64,000 nt of DNA from Platerodrilus igneus. Lineage: Eukaryota > Arthropoda > Insecta > Coleoptera > Lycidae. Of the stretch, positions 10,579 to 23,121 are shown in pieces. Made by a program: the position numbers and the translations under genes. The notes beneath the pieces are model-generated. The model worked only from the letters and a program-made list of their open reading frames with translations. It did no database searches and was not told the origin of the DNA. Within the stretch, counting starts at the first letter, position 1; each line of letters begins with the position of its first letter. The stretch lies in assembly GCA_036346225.1 (NCBI GenBank), contig JARFIW010000831.1, positions 3,534,001 through 3,598,000 of the forward strand. The letters are read 5' to 3'.

Positions 10579-11117
10579 TTTGAAATCCAGATTAATCAAT
10601 ACAATACAATGCTATCACACAATTTAATAGCTTTAGTTTCAGTCCAGTTAAAACAACACGAATACAAGAACTAATAAGTGCTGCAATTTGTAAATCCAAC
10701 AAGGCACATAAGTATCAAGGAAAATTCAATATTGCATCGCTCAAATTAATACGCATTTGACATCTACCAAGCAAACAAAGGCAAGGAATCTAAAATCCAA
10801 GGTCAGTAAAGCAGTGCTGCTTAAAATACAAGGCTCTATTATCTAGCAAAATATAGCGGCTACAAATTTGAAGCTCTCTTGGTTTCCTCTCCCACAACAC
10901 AAAACTGCACTACACACAACTCTATAGCTCATAGTTTGCAGCATACATAACTATAATACGTATTTGCATAACACTAAAGCAAGGGTTCATTTAGCTTTCA
11001 AAGTCCAACCTTAATAACTCGTTTAATTTTCAAGAAACGTGGTCCATTTAACGTCAAACATATATTACAGAGCAACGGCTCATATGCTATTTTATTCAAA
11101 AGATTTAAAACTTCAAA
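10579..11117 (+). other. BEL-A 5' untranslated leader
   Basis: About 540 bp between the primer site and the gag start, with no open frame. No feature recognised. Confidence 0.5.
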
Positions 11118-12557
11118 ATGACAGCTGTCGGTTATTTAATTCCTAAAGGAGATCAAGTTAAAGCTCGCTTGGATAGCTTTTGCGATTTTTTTCACCAACT
11201 GAATTAGATTCAACCATAGGTGATCTAATACAAACGCTAACCTCAGTTTGAAAATCGGTTCCTGCACAATTAGGAGCTCGTACACCTGCATTTGAAGGTA
11301 CACTAGCACAATTCGAAGCAATTCATAATAACATTGTTAATTTGGAATCTGAGGAAAATCTAAATCAGTGCTATCAAGAATTTATAGATTTTGAATCTTC
11401 ATATTAAGAGTTATTAGCTCAAGCAAAAGATTTATGCTAAGACAATCAGTTGCAGGCTCAAAGTGTAATTCAGTCTAATAATGTGTCAGTTGGGTCAAAT
11501 ACTGCACATAGTCCAATAATCAGCTACAAAGCAGAAGCGGATAAAAATATCAATACACATCAGTTCAATAACGTTAAATTGCCTGTCCATAAAGGGTGAA
11601 CTCGAACAATTTTTATGCTTCTACGAAAGCTTTAGATCATTGGTTCACAATAACGACAAATTAGACGATATAGCATGTTTTTTATATTTAAAATCTTGTC
11701 TTGGAGACACACCTTTAAAGGTAATACAATCTTTAGAGATTAGTGCAAGTAATTACCTAATAGCTCCATCTTTAATCGAAAGGCGATACAAAAACACAAA
11801 ACTAATTATTCAATCTCATATCAAGGGCATTGTTGATTCTCCAAAAATTACAAGGGAATCACCATTGGCCTTACGACAACTTTCAGATTCCTTACAAGCC
11901 TATTTAAGGGCACTAGAGGCACTAGACAAACCATTTAAATCATGGTCAACTATTATACAATATCTTGTCACAGAAAAACTAGATTACCAGAGCAAAAAGG
12001 TGTGGGAAATTAAAGTAGCAAAGCAAGATGACAATCCTGACACAGAGCTTCTCATTGCATTTTTAGAAAAATGCTGTTCACTATTAGAAAAAATCGAAAA
12101 ATATAAAACGCCCCAAACTAGTTCAATTGTACAAATTCAGAACCCAAAATCAAATAAAACGCAAAGTCCAATATTTCCAAATTATAAACAACAAAGCTTT
12201 TCTCATGTAAGCTCTCAAAACAAGTGTTGCCCTTCATGTCAAAGCAATCACAAAATATACTTTTGCGAAGCATTTCTAGAGTTTTCTGTACCAGCACAAA
12301 TTGCAGCGGAAAGAAGACACAATCTTTGTTCAAATTGCTTACGGCCAGGTCATTTCAGTGCTGATTGCCAGTCTGGTAACTGCAAAAAATACAACGAAAA
12401 GTACTCGACCTTGCTTCATTAAGATAATTCAATACTCTTGCAAAGCTACAATTTGGCTACACCTCAAGTTGTTCAAACAAACGTTGCATTAGAAACTAGT
12501 AACATGCTCACTAGTCACACAAAATCATATAACCTTCTCTATTATACCTACAGCTAT
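11118..12557 (+). pseudogene. BEL-A gag (Pao type)
   Basis: The ATG at 11118 opens a frame with several in-frame stops before 11590, then a shift into a longer open stretch at 11640-12422. That stretch has the Pao gag pattern (a DUF1759-like region around YLKSCLGDTPLKVIQSL) and a zinc-finger region with CCPSCQSNHKIYFC and CSNCLRPGHFSADC. The RNA-binding nucleocapsid is therefore preserved in outline. Coding is interrupted at 12557 by BEL-B and resumes at 19121. Confidence 0.82.
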
Positions 12558-12808
12558 TGTTTTTTACGTCAGATGTTAATAATAAATTAACTAACAAATG
12601 CACGTCGGACTGTATATAATTATTTATTTAGTTTAAGAGCATAAGATTACAAATATAGAGATAGTGCGTCTACACTTTAGAGAAGCTAACGAACAAGTGT
12701 GTCGTGGTTAAAATGCACCCTCTTCACATATTAAAGGCGGGCGTGGTACAGTCTTATACAAAAGTAACGTATACACACAACTACAAATTAAATATAAAGT
12801 ATTGAACA
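12558..12808 (-). repeat. BEL-B 3' LTR (251 bp)
   Basis: Direct repeat of 18852-19115. It lacks 13 bases (around TTGTAGACACGAG) present in the other LTR. No clear polypurine tract is seen on its internal side. Confidence 0.92.
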
Positions 12809-12967
12809 TAAAGTGGGGCCCAAAAAAGGTGAGCCAAAAAAAAAATTATTTTTTTTTTAAATCAATATAGCCTTAAGCTAACAAACTAACATACGTAGAA
12901 TAAACAAAGAGCACAAAAAACTGTAATGCACTATTGCGCACAACAATAAAATGTTAAACAAGCACAT

Positions 12968-14708
12968 TCAATATACGCACTCCGGCAATGGGCAGAGCTT
13001 TGCGAATGCGCGACGAACAAGCCCATTTGAGGTCTTTACTGTAGCAACGCGGTTTACTAGATCCTTTCCGGTGTGAACGTCTATTACACGTCCGAGACGC
13101 CAAGAAGCAACTGCAGTATTATCGTCCTTGATAATCACTAATTGACCAGATCTGAGCATGTCACGTTTATGCTGCCATTTGGTGCGAAGCTGTAGTTTGG
13201 CAACATATTGTAGTTTCCATCTTTTCCAAAATAACTGTTGCAGTTGTTGTATCCGAGCAAAATTCTTTAGTTGATTTGGGGCAGTGTCAGTAACATCTGG
13301 ATGTGGTATCGTGCTCATATGCCGCCCGATTAGGAAATGAGCTGGGGTTAAGAGGTTTAGGTCTTCAGGATCAGAGGATAGTAGACAAAGTGGTTTGGAG
13401 TTAAGAACGGATTCGATTTGCACTAAAAGAGTATACAGCTCTTCAAATGTAAGTAGAGAATTCCCAATGGAGCGCTTTAAATGATGTTTCATACTCTTAA
13501 CACCGGCCTACCAAAGGCCCCCAAAGTGAGGTGATTGAGGAGGTATGAAGTGCCACTCAATACCTTTCTCTGAAGTAGTATTAACTAACGCGTCTTTATT
13601 CATCTTAACAAAGTTATGTAATTCCTTTAAACTAGAGTTCGCACCGACAAAATTGGTGCCGTTGTCCGAGTATATTCTGGAGGGTTTGCCGCGACGACCA
13701 ATAAATCTTCTCAAACACATTATGAAAGCTTGCGCAGATAAGTCACTAACAAGCTCAAGGTGTACAGCTTTTGTAGCAACGCAGACATAAATACATATGT
13801 AGCACTTAGTAGTCGCATCGCGACGGCCACTTTTATATTTAATTAGCATGGGCCCAGCATAATCGGTACCGACAACGGCAAAAGGCAAGTTTGGTGAAAT
13901 TCTATCACGTGGTAAATTGCCCATTATCGGATCGATTGTTTTTGGTGCGCAACGGAAGCATTTAACGCAATTACGCACAACTTGTCGAACCAAGTTTCTG
14001 CCATGGGTGAGCCAGAAACGTTCTCTTATGTATGAGAGGAGTAACTGAGGACCACAGTGCAAAAGCCGAACATGTTCACATGCGGCTAACAATTTGGAAA
14101 GAGAGTGGCGACCGTCTAAAATAATAGGGTGCTTTTTATCAAATTCAAACTCAGAATTTTGAATACGCCCCCCTACTCGTAACAGACCTTGGTTATCAAG
14201 TACAGGAGACAAAGCTATTAATTTGCTACGCAGGGTATACATTTTGAGCACTTAACAATTTTATTTCTTCTACAAAGGAATCTAATTGAGCAATTCTAAC
14301 CAAACGCATAAGTGCGGAGTCGATTTCCTTTGCAGATAGTGGGCCAAATGTCCTCAAATCAAAGTTCACGGAACAATTGGTAACAAAACGCAAGCAATAT
14401 GCAATTGTTCTTACAAGCTTATTATAATTTGAATAATTTTCTATGGGAAAATGTTCATTCGAGCTTATTATTAAAGAGGTGACTTCCCCTTTTATTTCAG
14501 GAAGCCTTGTTTCTGAGATGATTAAATTATTAAATTCAATGTCGTGTTTGTAGAGAAAGTTGGGCCCGTTCCACCAAATATCGCATACTTTTAATTGCGA
14601 GGGCATGAGTCCGCGTGACAGTGGATCAGCAGCATTGTTGTGAGTAGGCACATGCGACCAAATAGCATTGCGAGAAATATGTTGAATTTCAGCGACTCTG
14701 TGAGCCAC
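12968..14708 (-). pseudogene. BEL-B end of RNase H region and integrase
   Basis: The segment 14708-14226 includes HVPTHNNAADPLSRG, typical of the BEL RNase H to integrase link. The integrase block 14251-13508 has a zinc-binding region (HGRNLVRQVVRNCVKCF), then VVGTDYAGPM with the first catalytic Asp and IYSDNGTNFVGAN with the second. WHFIPPQSPHFGG precedes an in-frame TAG at 13508-13510. The same frame continues from 13492 to 12968 with the C-terminal domain, ending KLCPLPECVY. Frameshifts lie near 14710 and 14230-14250. The integrase would insert the cDNA, but the lesions block full-length expression unless they are read errors. Confidence 0.88.
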
Positions 14709-14715
14709 AAAGGTT

Positions 14716-16380
14716 TTAATAGATGAGGTGCTGTTTTAACCATCCAAGGACAATTGTGGAATCTGTCCATAAATAACAACGATCTATCTTGCTCTTTAGC
14801 GCATTTACTGAAGTATACGCCAATTTTGAGAGGAGAACGGCTCCACATAACTCCAATTTAGGAATGGTTAGGGTTTTGAGAGGAGCTACTCTGCTTTTTG
14901 AACACAGTAGGTGACAAGATATCACGCCATCGATATCGATTGACCTTATATAGATACAGGCGCCGTATGCCTGGGTGCTGGCATCACAAAATCCATGCAG
15001 TTCGATAGCCGTCGGGTTTAGACAAATTGCATGCCGAAAAATTTCTAATCCATGTAATTCAGGCAGCTCAGTCCTAAATTGAATCCATTTTTGATGCAAA
15101 TCGAGAGATATCGATTCATCCCATCCGGTCTTGTTTAACCACAACTGTTGAAGTAGTACTTTTGGTATTAGAATACAGGGACCTAACAGGCCGAGAGGGT
15201 CAAATATCTGGGAGATTTCTGAGAGTATACTTCGTTTTGTTATCCGTTCATTTGTAGAAGGGGATATGAGAAAAGCCAAATTGTCATTTTCAAAATTCCA
15301 ATATAGACCCAAGGTTTTTGTATGGTTATGAGATCCAATTTCTAAGAAGTCCGGGTGTATATCAGTCGGATTAACATCCTTCAATACACGAGGGTCATTA
15401 GATATCCACTTTTTTAACGGAAAACAACCTGATAAAAGAATTTTTGGTAAGTGCTCACATATTTCTTGAGCTTCTTCAAGGGAATCTGCACCCGTGAGAA
15501 TATCATCTACAGAGAAATCCTCCATTATGATTTTGGAGATTTTTGGGTGCGTATTTGCACATTCAATTCCTAGCTGGTGTAGACAGCGAATTGCAAGGAA
15601 AGAGGCTGCAGCAGTGCCATAGGTTACAGTCCTCAAATTATAACTATGACTTTCATTAGTTGCTTCATTTCGCCATAATATTTGTTGCAGAGGTAATTGC
15701 GAGGGGTTAATAAGTACTTGTCTATACATCTTTTGTATATCGGCAGATATGGCAAGCTTATGAGATCGAAAACTGAGCAAGATTGAGAATAAATCTCGTT
15801 GAATTACAGGACCGACCATTTGTATATCATTAAACGAATAGCCAGTGGTTGAGGGAGCACTACCATTAAATACAACTCGTATTTTGGTAGTGGAGCTTTG
15901 TTCTTTGAGCACGGCATGGTGAGGAAAAAAGTATGAACCTTCCGAAACTGCATTGTCTACTTTCGCTAAAGACATATGAGAGAGTGCTAGATATTCGTCC
16001 AGAAATTGTGAATATCGTTCACGAAGAGACTGGTTTAAACTTAATCGCTTTTCGAGAGATAGAAGACTTCTTTTTGCAAAACTATATGAATCGCCTAGTT
16101 TTAACGGAGAATCTTTTAGAGGAATTGTGACGACAAATCGACCATCGCGTTCCCTGCGAGTGTTGAAAACGAAATGATTTTCACATTCAATTTCTTCTAC
16201 TGACATGGGTTTTTTGGGAGAGCATTCTTCGGTTTCCCAAAATTTTGCGAGTTGATCTTGAATGAGCATATAGCTAGAGGAAAAATTACAAACAGCCAAA
16301 AAGAGTTTTTTGTAATTTGGGCTGTCCTTTTCCCAGAGAAATTTGTCCGACACATAACAAATCATAGAAGCAGTTAGCAC
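14716..16380 (-). pseudogene. BEL-B reverse transcriptase and RNase H (554-codon open stretch)
   Basis: A long uninterrupted BEL/Pao reverse transcriptase. TKIRVVFNGSAP and AISADIQKMYRQV are the conserved N-terminal blocks. The catalytic box is SVDDILTGA, with Val-Asp-Asp preceded by Ser instead of Tyr. GLLGPCILIPKVLLQQLW is the thumb region. RNase H begins at HGFCDASTQAYGACIY, with WTDSTIVLGWL near the end. It is linked to gag-protease by a frameshift in the overlap 16286-16380 and to integrase by one near 14712. The ATG at 16380 is only the first Met in the open stretch, not a real start. Confidence 0.9.
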
Positions 16381-18153
16381 CTAGTAATAGATCTATATTG
16401 CCGGGGGTGTTGAAATTGGGGTCAGCCAATTTTAGATTTGGCGGCAACTTTATATGACTTGTGTCAATTGGAGCATTTGGGATATTGCCAGTAATTGCGG
16501 TTATTATTAAGCAAGAGGTTTTTAAGGTATACGAACTATGTTTGGCCGTTAGAGAGACATTACATTTTGAGTTTATTTGAGAGTTATAATTGGCCAAACC
16601 AGTGACGTTTATTTTAAAGTTGTCACGTTGGAGTTTTAGTCGGTTGCACAAGTCACTTGTAATGAAATTACTTTGACTTCCGCAGTCTAGAAGCAAGCGG
16701 GCATTATGGGCTTTACCCTGAGAGTCCAAGATAGACACGACGGCAGTAGAGAGAAAGACGTTCGTGTTGTTATCAACAAACGAAGAAGTTAGAGAGATTC
16801 TTTCTTCCGAAGGAATTGATTGAGAAATACCCGAAGGGCCTGTGGCGTTTACCTCTGACGTAGGAGATTTACCAATATGTAAAAGAGAGTTATGCTTGGC
16901 CATGCAAGTACGACAGGAGTGTCGAGATTTACAATCTTTGCTGATATGATCACGAGCGAGACAATTTAGACACAATTTGAGAGATTTTGCATTAGAAATT
17001 CTGTCATCTGCAGTGAGAGCTTTAAATTTTTTGCAAACATATATTGAGTGTGTGCCTTTACAGTAATTACAAAGAGCCAGGTTAGCGTTAGTTACAAAGG
17101 ATTTAGTGCTTTTGTGCTTAACAAAAGTCTTATTTTCACGAGCGGTTGTAGAGGATTTGTGCGACATATTTTCGCTTTCTAACGCTTCAAGTACACTCGC
17201 TTTCTGTTTAAAAAATTGGATAAATTCGGACAAAGCAGGTATTTCATTGTCATTTTTGTGAGTTTCCCAGTCACGTTTAGTAACCGAGTCGAGAAAAGAA
17301 ACTAAATTTTGAGTTATGATAACTTCGCCTAATTTATCTGAGGGAACCAACGAATTTAGAAATTTGGAATGTTCTAACGTATTGTCTATTATTTTTCTGA
17401 TATGAGTGGAGGATTCTTTTTGGGCAACTTCTACAGAGAAAAGAGCATTTACATGATTCCTAATGAGACCACGTTTATCATTATATCTTTTACAAATCAT
17501 CTTCCACGCTGATTCGTAATTGTCCGAACTGAACGATTGAGTTCTAAGAACGGCTGCCGCTTTTTTCGTCAATGAAGATTTCAAATAGTGGAATTTTTGT
17601 ATGTGACTTAGATTAGTATTGGAATTGATTAAACTTTCAAAAGTGTCTCGAAATTCTATCCAAGTAGTTTGCGATTTGCCATTAAAACGAGGGAGCTCTA
17701 TGACAGGAAGGCGCACAAAAGGCGCATTTGCCGATTGCTCAGGACAATTATTAGTACTTGAGATTCTAGAGTGAAGAGAATTAGGAGACTGCCTTGGAGA
17801 ATTATCAGTACTAGGAGGTTTAGATTCTAGAACGGAATTCGCAGAGCTATTTTTAACGGTCACTTGTAACAAAAGTTCAGCTTCTGTAGTCAAAGCGTAA
17901 TATTTTTCTTCAAAACTATCGCGATGTGCAAGTTCAGCATCGAAATCTTCAGAGAGGGTTTCAATTAGATTTTGTATTTCATCATATGCACTCGGTAAGC
18001 ATATAAAATCATTTAGTCGTTACACAATTCAATTATTTGACCCGCAGAAGAAGAATCCATTTGTTGTAAATTACTAATAAAGGTTCCAAAATTTGTTACC
18101 TTTCGTTTGAACACTGTTTGCTTTTTACGCAATGTTTCAATTTCTGTCGCCAT
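16286..18153 (-). pseudogene. BEL-B gag and aspartic protease
   Basis: The likely true start is the ATG at 18151-18153. Its frame (MATEIETLRKKQ...) hits a stop near 18037, and a frameshift leads to the long frame open from about 18000 to 16286. The region has VIELPRFNGKSQTTW and the surrounding Pao gag domain. Cys/His knuckles follow (CNYCKGTHSIYVC, CLNCLARDHISKDC, CRTCMAKH). The protease site is LLLDCGSQSNFI, where Cys occupies the position that is usually Ser or Thr after the catalytic Asp. The segment ends at FGCL and a stop at the frameshift into RT. Confidence 0.88.
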
Positions 18154-18830
18154 AATTAGGAGCAATGTTAATAAAATACAAATATTTTTAAAACGAAGGT
18201 AGTCCTAAGGACCGGTATAAATACCAAGAGAGAGTAAGAGAGAGATTTGCGACAAAATTTGATAACACTTTTGAGAAGTATAATTGTACGACAAGGCACT
18301 AATTTTGCTGTAAACTAGTCAAATAACTTAGTTATAATACGTTTTCAGAGAAAGATATTTGAGCGCATCAACCTTTTACACAAAGAGCGTGAATAAAACC
18401 AATATCCACTACCAAACACTTGTTACTGAAATTTAAGAGCATTGAACATCACTGAAAGCAAAAATGATTTTTCATTTCAGTTGAGGTTTGTGTACATGCA
18501 TCACTTACTTGATATACTTTAAATAATGTGTTGTAATATTTTTTATTAGATCATTCATACAAAATAACCAACTTTTAGCACAAATACGTTTTTTTTTATA
18601 GGAAAGTGAATAAAATAAATGGGATGAACTTACAGCTTTGTGATGAATGTACCGTTGTATGACATCAAGAAACCCTTAGGTAGAAACCAGTTTGTTACTG
18701 CAAACATCTAATATTTCATCTCCTTTACTTTCGCCTTGCTATGTTGAAGAATGCGAACTCGAGCTTGAGATATGTTGCAGCGTGATGCGTGATCTACAAT
18801 TATAGTTAATTGAAGTGATTGCTAATTCAA
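18154..18830 (-). other. BEL-B 5' leader
   Basis: About 680 bp between the primer site and the gag start, without open frames. No further element recognised. Confidence 0.55.
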
Positions 18831-18850
18831 TAATCCGGCTCGAAGGACCA
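18831..18850 (-). promoter_or_regulatory. BEL-B primer binding site, complementary to tRNA-Tyr 3' end
   Basis: Reading the minus strand, one base after the LTR ends, comes TGGTCCTTCGAGCCGGATT. Its complement, CCGGCTCGAAGGACCA, has the CCA end and an acceptor stem that pairs with the CCTTCGA start known for insect tRNA-Tyr. The identity of the tRNA is from memory of that gene family. Confidence 0.75.
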
Positions 18851-18851
18851 A

Positions 18852-19115
18852 TGTTTTTTACGTCAGATAATAATAATAAGTTAACTAACAAATGCACGTC
18901 GGACTGTATATAATTATTTATTTAGTTTAAGAGCATAAGATTACAAATATAGAGATTGTTGTAGACACGAGTGCGTCTACACTTTAGAGAAGCTAACGAA
19001 CAAGTGTGTCGTGGTTAAAATGCACCCTCTTCACATATTAAAGGCGGGCGTGGTACAGTCTTATACAAAAGTAACGTATACACACAACTACAAATTAAAT
19101 ATAAAGTATTGAACA
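18852..19115 (-). repeat. BEL-B 5' LTR (264 bp)
   Basis: Direct repeat of 12558-12808 with the target duplication GCTAT immediately to its right. In minus orientation this is the promoter LTR. Confidence 0.92.
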
Positions 19116-19120
19116 GCTAT

Positions 19121-20417
19121 AATATTAATTTATTATTACCAAGATATACCACACTATTGCACAGCATTATTAGATTTGGCTTCAATGAGGTTCTATATGA
19201 CTATATCGCTATGTAATCGTCTTCATCTTGAAACAAAACAAGTTAATAAACCAAATTCTGGCATTAGCCAGACCTAAGCTAAAGTTTCGTCGATTTCCGA
19301 TGCAAAAATTCGTTCTTGCTACTCGTTAGCACAACAAATCGTTTGCCATCACATGAAGGGCTTGAATCAATTAAACTCCTGCAAAACGTATCGTTAGCCA
19401 ATCCAAACTTTAACCAATACACAAAAATCGATATTCTCCTAGGCGTCAATATCTTTTGGAATTTGTCGGTAATCCATCAAATTTTTCTTGAAAGATATCC
19501 GTTTATTCATAATACTCATCTTGGATATGTAGTATCTGGGCAATTTTACTCTAGTATGGGCAACAATGCTCGTACATCTTGTTATTTAACGATTGGTCTA
19601 TCTAAGCAGCTATCACGATTTTGGGAGATTGAAAATATCACTCCCATTAAACATTTCACACACAAAGAACGTGACTGCGAATCCGATTTCAAACAAACTA
19701 CTACACGAGATTATCAAGGTATATTTACAGTCTCGATTCTTTTAAATTTATCTCTCTCTCTCTCTCTCTCTCTTCTTGCTGAATTGAAACAAAAATCAAG
19801 AATTTGTATGTTGAGTTCACGGCTAATAACGAAGATTTAGGCCACATGAAAAAAATTGATGAATTGTTAGATGTTTCTTCTTATTCTAATTACATCCCAC
19901 ACCATGGCGTTTATAAAGAGAGTAGTTTAACAACCAAGCAGCGAGTCTTGTTCAATTCAAGCGTACCTTCTAATAATGGTCTTTCATTAAACGATATTCA
20001 ATTGAATGGCCCGGTCTTGCAAGAGGATCTCTTCTCAATACTTATACGATTACGTCGATTCAAATACGTTATCACCAGCGATTGCTCCAAAATGTATCGC
20101 TCTGTATGGGCGGAAGAAAACAACGGTCTTTACAAAGAATCTTTTGGCATGCCAATCCCTCTCGATCAATGTCTCTCTTGATCAATATCTACAAATTATG
20201 TACTGTTACGTACGGTGAAAGAGCTTCAAGCTTCCTTGCGATTAGGTGTTTATTCGAGTTAGCTGCACAATGTGAAGCAATGCATCCCAACATTGCAAAT
20301 ATAATCAGAAAAGACATGTATTGCGATGATCTTTTAACAAGTTGCAAATTTTTCAATGTAGCAACAAATATTTGTTCAACCATATTCAAAGTTCTGAAAT
20401 CTGGTGGTTTTAATTAA
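19121..20417 (+). pseudogene. BEL-A protease remnant and reverse transcriptase
   Basis: Gag-pol resumes right after the BEL-B target duplication. Protease is heavily decayed (19121-19330). At 19400-19560 the typical pre-RT block appears (KIDILLGVNIFW, THLGYVVSGQ). The RT proper is in frames around 19860-20417: TKQRVLFNSSVPS, SLNDIQLNGPVLQ, and a catalytic box MYCDDLLTS with Cys-Asp-Asp. Shifts occur near 19800, 20100 and 20190. A TC microsatellite (19751-19772) lies within the coding path and has probably expanded after inactivation. Confidence 0.82.
19751..19772. repeat. (TC)n microsatellite inside BEL-A pol
   Basis: Eleven TC units adjoin the frameshift between the protease/RT linker and RT of BEL-A. 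Confidence 0.9.
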
Positions 20418-21435
20418 CGAAAGTGTAACTCAAACCATCCTGAAACATTACAATCAGTTAGATCTTTCAATATATCGAACAACATTTTGGATTGTGGTCC
20501 AAACGAACATACCAAAACGTTGGGCTTAATATACAATAGCTACCTAGATGTTTTACTTTTCAGGCTTCAAGAGTTTACTTCAACGACATGTCGCCACAAA
20601 GCGATTTGTATTGTCATTCATCTCTATAATTTTTGATCCGCCAAGTCTTTTGAGCTCGTGTACAATAACTGTAAAAAATTTTATGCATGAATTGTGATTA
20701 ATTTAAATAGATTGGAACGAAAAATTACCAGACAATTTACATATCAAATGGAATCGATATTGTCAAGATCTCATTCAACTCAACTCGCTTAAAATTTCTC
20801 GATAAGTTATTTGGGATTGCGCTCGCACTATAGAGCTGCATGCGTTCACAGATAGCAGTAAAAAATCTTATGGCTCATGTGTATACATAAGAGCTATCGA
20901 TAATTAAGGTAGGATATTAGTCGATCTTTCATGTGCCAAAACAAGAGTTCGACTGTTAAAGGTACTTACAATACCGAAACTCGAGTTATATGGAGCCTTA
21001 ATAATTGCCCAATTAGTAGACAAGGTTAAAACTGCCGTGAATATCAATTTCAATGATATTATCTATTGGCCAGATTCCAGTATCGTATTGTCGAGGGTAA
21101 AGACACAACCCCGCCAATGTGATACTTTTATAGCAAACCGTGTTTCTCAAATTGAACAGCAGTGTGACACCTCCAATTGGAAACATATTTCAACTAGCAA
21201 CAACCCAGTTGACTTACTTACAAGAGGCGTCAACCCTGAAAAATTGCTATACCTTCCATTATGGTTTCATGATCCCATTTTTCTTAAGGATTCTGAATAT
21301 GAGTTAGGTGCAGTATCCCAATGCTTACCAGTAGTCATCACTGCTCCGACTCAATCTTATTCTGAGTCTCTTGAAATATTATTTCTTTTCAATAAATATT
21401 CACGGTTACAAAAGCTTAAATACATTGTGGCTTAA
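20418..21435 (+). pseudogene. BEL-A thumb, RNase H and linker
   Basis: Region 20418-21036 is decayed but still shows RNase H-like pieces (ELHAFTDSSKKSYGSC near 20830). From 21037 an open stretch carries YWPDSSIVLSRV, QCDTSNWKHISTSNNPVDLL and TRGVNPEKLLYLP, the BEL RNase H end and linker. The last part (from 21220) is the segment duplicated in the left arm at 8987 and below. Confidence 0.78.
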
Positions 21436-22800
21436 TGCCTACGATTTATTAAAAACTTCACGCAGTTGGGGGAAAACATAGCATTTGCTCCCTATCAGCT
21501 ATTGAACTACATAATTCACTTATTCGTTTAGCATTGCTTTCACAAAAAGAATTGTTTCATCACGAAATCAAACAATTAACACATAACCAAACAAAACGTA
21601 GCAAAGGTAGGTTTTCTACACTAAGTTCATTTTTTGACACGCAAGGCATATTATGTGTCGGTGGACAGCTCACTAATTCATAATTTATATATCAAAAGAA
21701 GCACCCTATTATAGTTTCTGTGAAGCATGTTTTACTATAATGTTGTTTTGCCGCAAACACGAAATCCTTTTACACACAGGTCCGCAACTACTACTTAGTA
21801 CTATTCGCGAACAATTTTGGCCTCTAGGTGGAAGAAATCTGGCAAAGAAAACTGTTCATAGCTGCATAATATGTTTCAAATTGCATCCAAAGGAAATTCA
21901 AAATTTATCGGGTAATTTACCCTTTGATAAAGTAAACCCGCTGCCCCCATTTCACATGAAGGGCACCAATTACTGTGGTCCATTTATCATAAAGGTCAGA
22001 AAAGGTCATGATGCCAACCTGAGCAAATGCTATGTTTGTCTATTCATTTGGTTTTCTACAAAGGCGGTACACTTTGGAGCCGGTAACTGACTTAACATCA
22101 GATGCATTTATTTTGTGTCTACATGGATTTGCTACATATAGAGGAATGCCCTCAAAAATTTACTCCGAAAATGGGCACACATATATTAGTGCACATTCTC
22201 AACTTAATAAGTTACTTCACTTTCTAATTAACAAGAAAAATGAATTAGAATCAGCTTTATATTATTGCAATTTCAATTGGAAATTTTTGCCTCCTTACTC
22301 GCCTAGTATGGGTGGTATCTGCGAAGCAGGGGTAAAATCAACAAAATTTCACCTTAAAAGAGTAATTACGAACTCTTCATCTACATACGAAAAGCTCTAT
22401 AGCATATTAGTTCAAATAGAAGGGATTTTAAATTCTAGACCTTTGTATCGCTTATCGTCCGATCACTCAGACCTTTCACCAGTTACACCATCTCACTTAC
22501 AATGATACATACATACACACATACAATGATACCAGATCCCAATGTAACCCACATTCAAGAAAATCGACTTTTTCTTTATCAACAGCTTCAACAAATTACG
22601 CAACATTTCTGGCGTTGTTGGTCAAAAGAATACATCTCTAAGCTTCAATAGAGATTCAAATGGAAAGAGACTTGTCAAATCGTTAAACTTGGTGCACTTG
22701 TCCTTTTCAAGGATGAGCATCTTCCTCAAACGAAATGGAAACTAGGCCGTCATCCAATTGCATTATGGTATTGACATTGTTCAATTTGTCACCGTTCGCA
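21436..22800 (+). pseudogene. BEL-A integrase
   Basis: The zinc-binding region (LGGRNLAKKTVHSCIICFK) is near 21827-21885. The core start (CYVCLFIWFSTKAVHFG) is near 22028. The second acidic box reads IYSENGHTYISAH near 22162, so the catalytic Asp is replaced by Glu; the left copy keeps Asp. PPYSPSMGGICEAGVKSTK near 22292 holds the third acidic residue. A frameshift near 22035-22085 and stops after 22505 break the gene; the remainder to about 22800 is the C-terminal domain. Confidence 0.85.
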
Positions 22801-23121
22801 CACAATGTGGACACACTCAACATTCTATATCAAGAATATGCCTCTCCCTATTCAAGCCAGTGAATAATAAACTTTGTTATGTGCAAATTAGTGCTTAAAA
22901 CATTATTGTTTAGTGTTAACCACAAGATGAACTCGTTTAGACATTTTGTTGTAATTAGCGTAAGAGTTGTGTCACTCAACAAATCATTGTTAATCAGCAT
23001 AGATTTAGATGTGATCACTTATATTGTTTAATTCTTTGTTAATCGTACGAAATCTTACCTACACTTAGATACTTAAAATTGTTGAAAGTTATATTCCATC
23101 ACTTTCAACAGATGGGCAGGA

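Larger units (their letters stand above)
12558..19115 (-). mobile_element. BEL-B: near-complete BEL/Pao retrotransposon nested in BEL-A
   Basis: It is bounded by LTRs (12558-12808 and 18852-19115) that both start TGTTTTTTACGTC and end GTATTGAACA. The 5-bp target duplication GCTAT lies at 12553-12557 and 19116-19120. Gag-protease, RT-RNase H and integrase follow on the minus strand with only a few lesions. By eye the LTRs differ by about three substitutions and one 13-bp deletion, so this is the youngest large insertion in the region. Confidence 0.93.
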
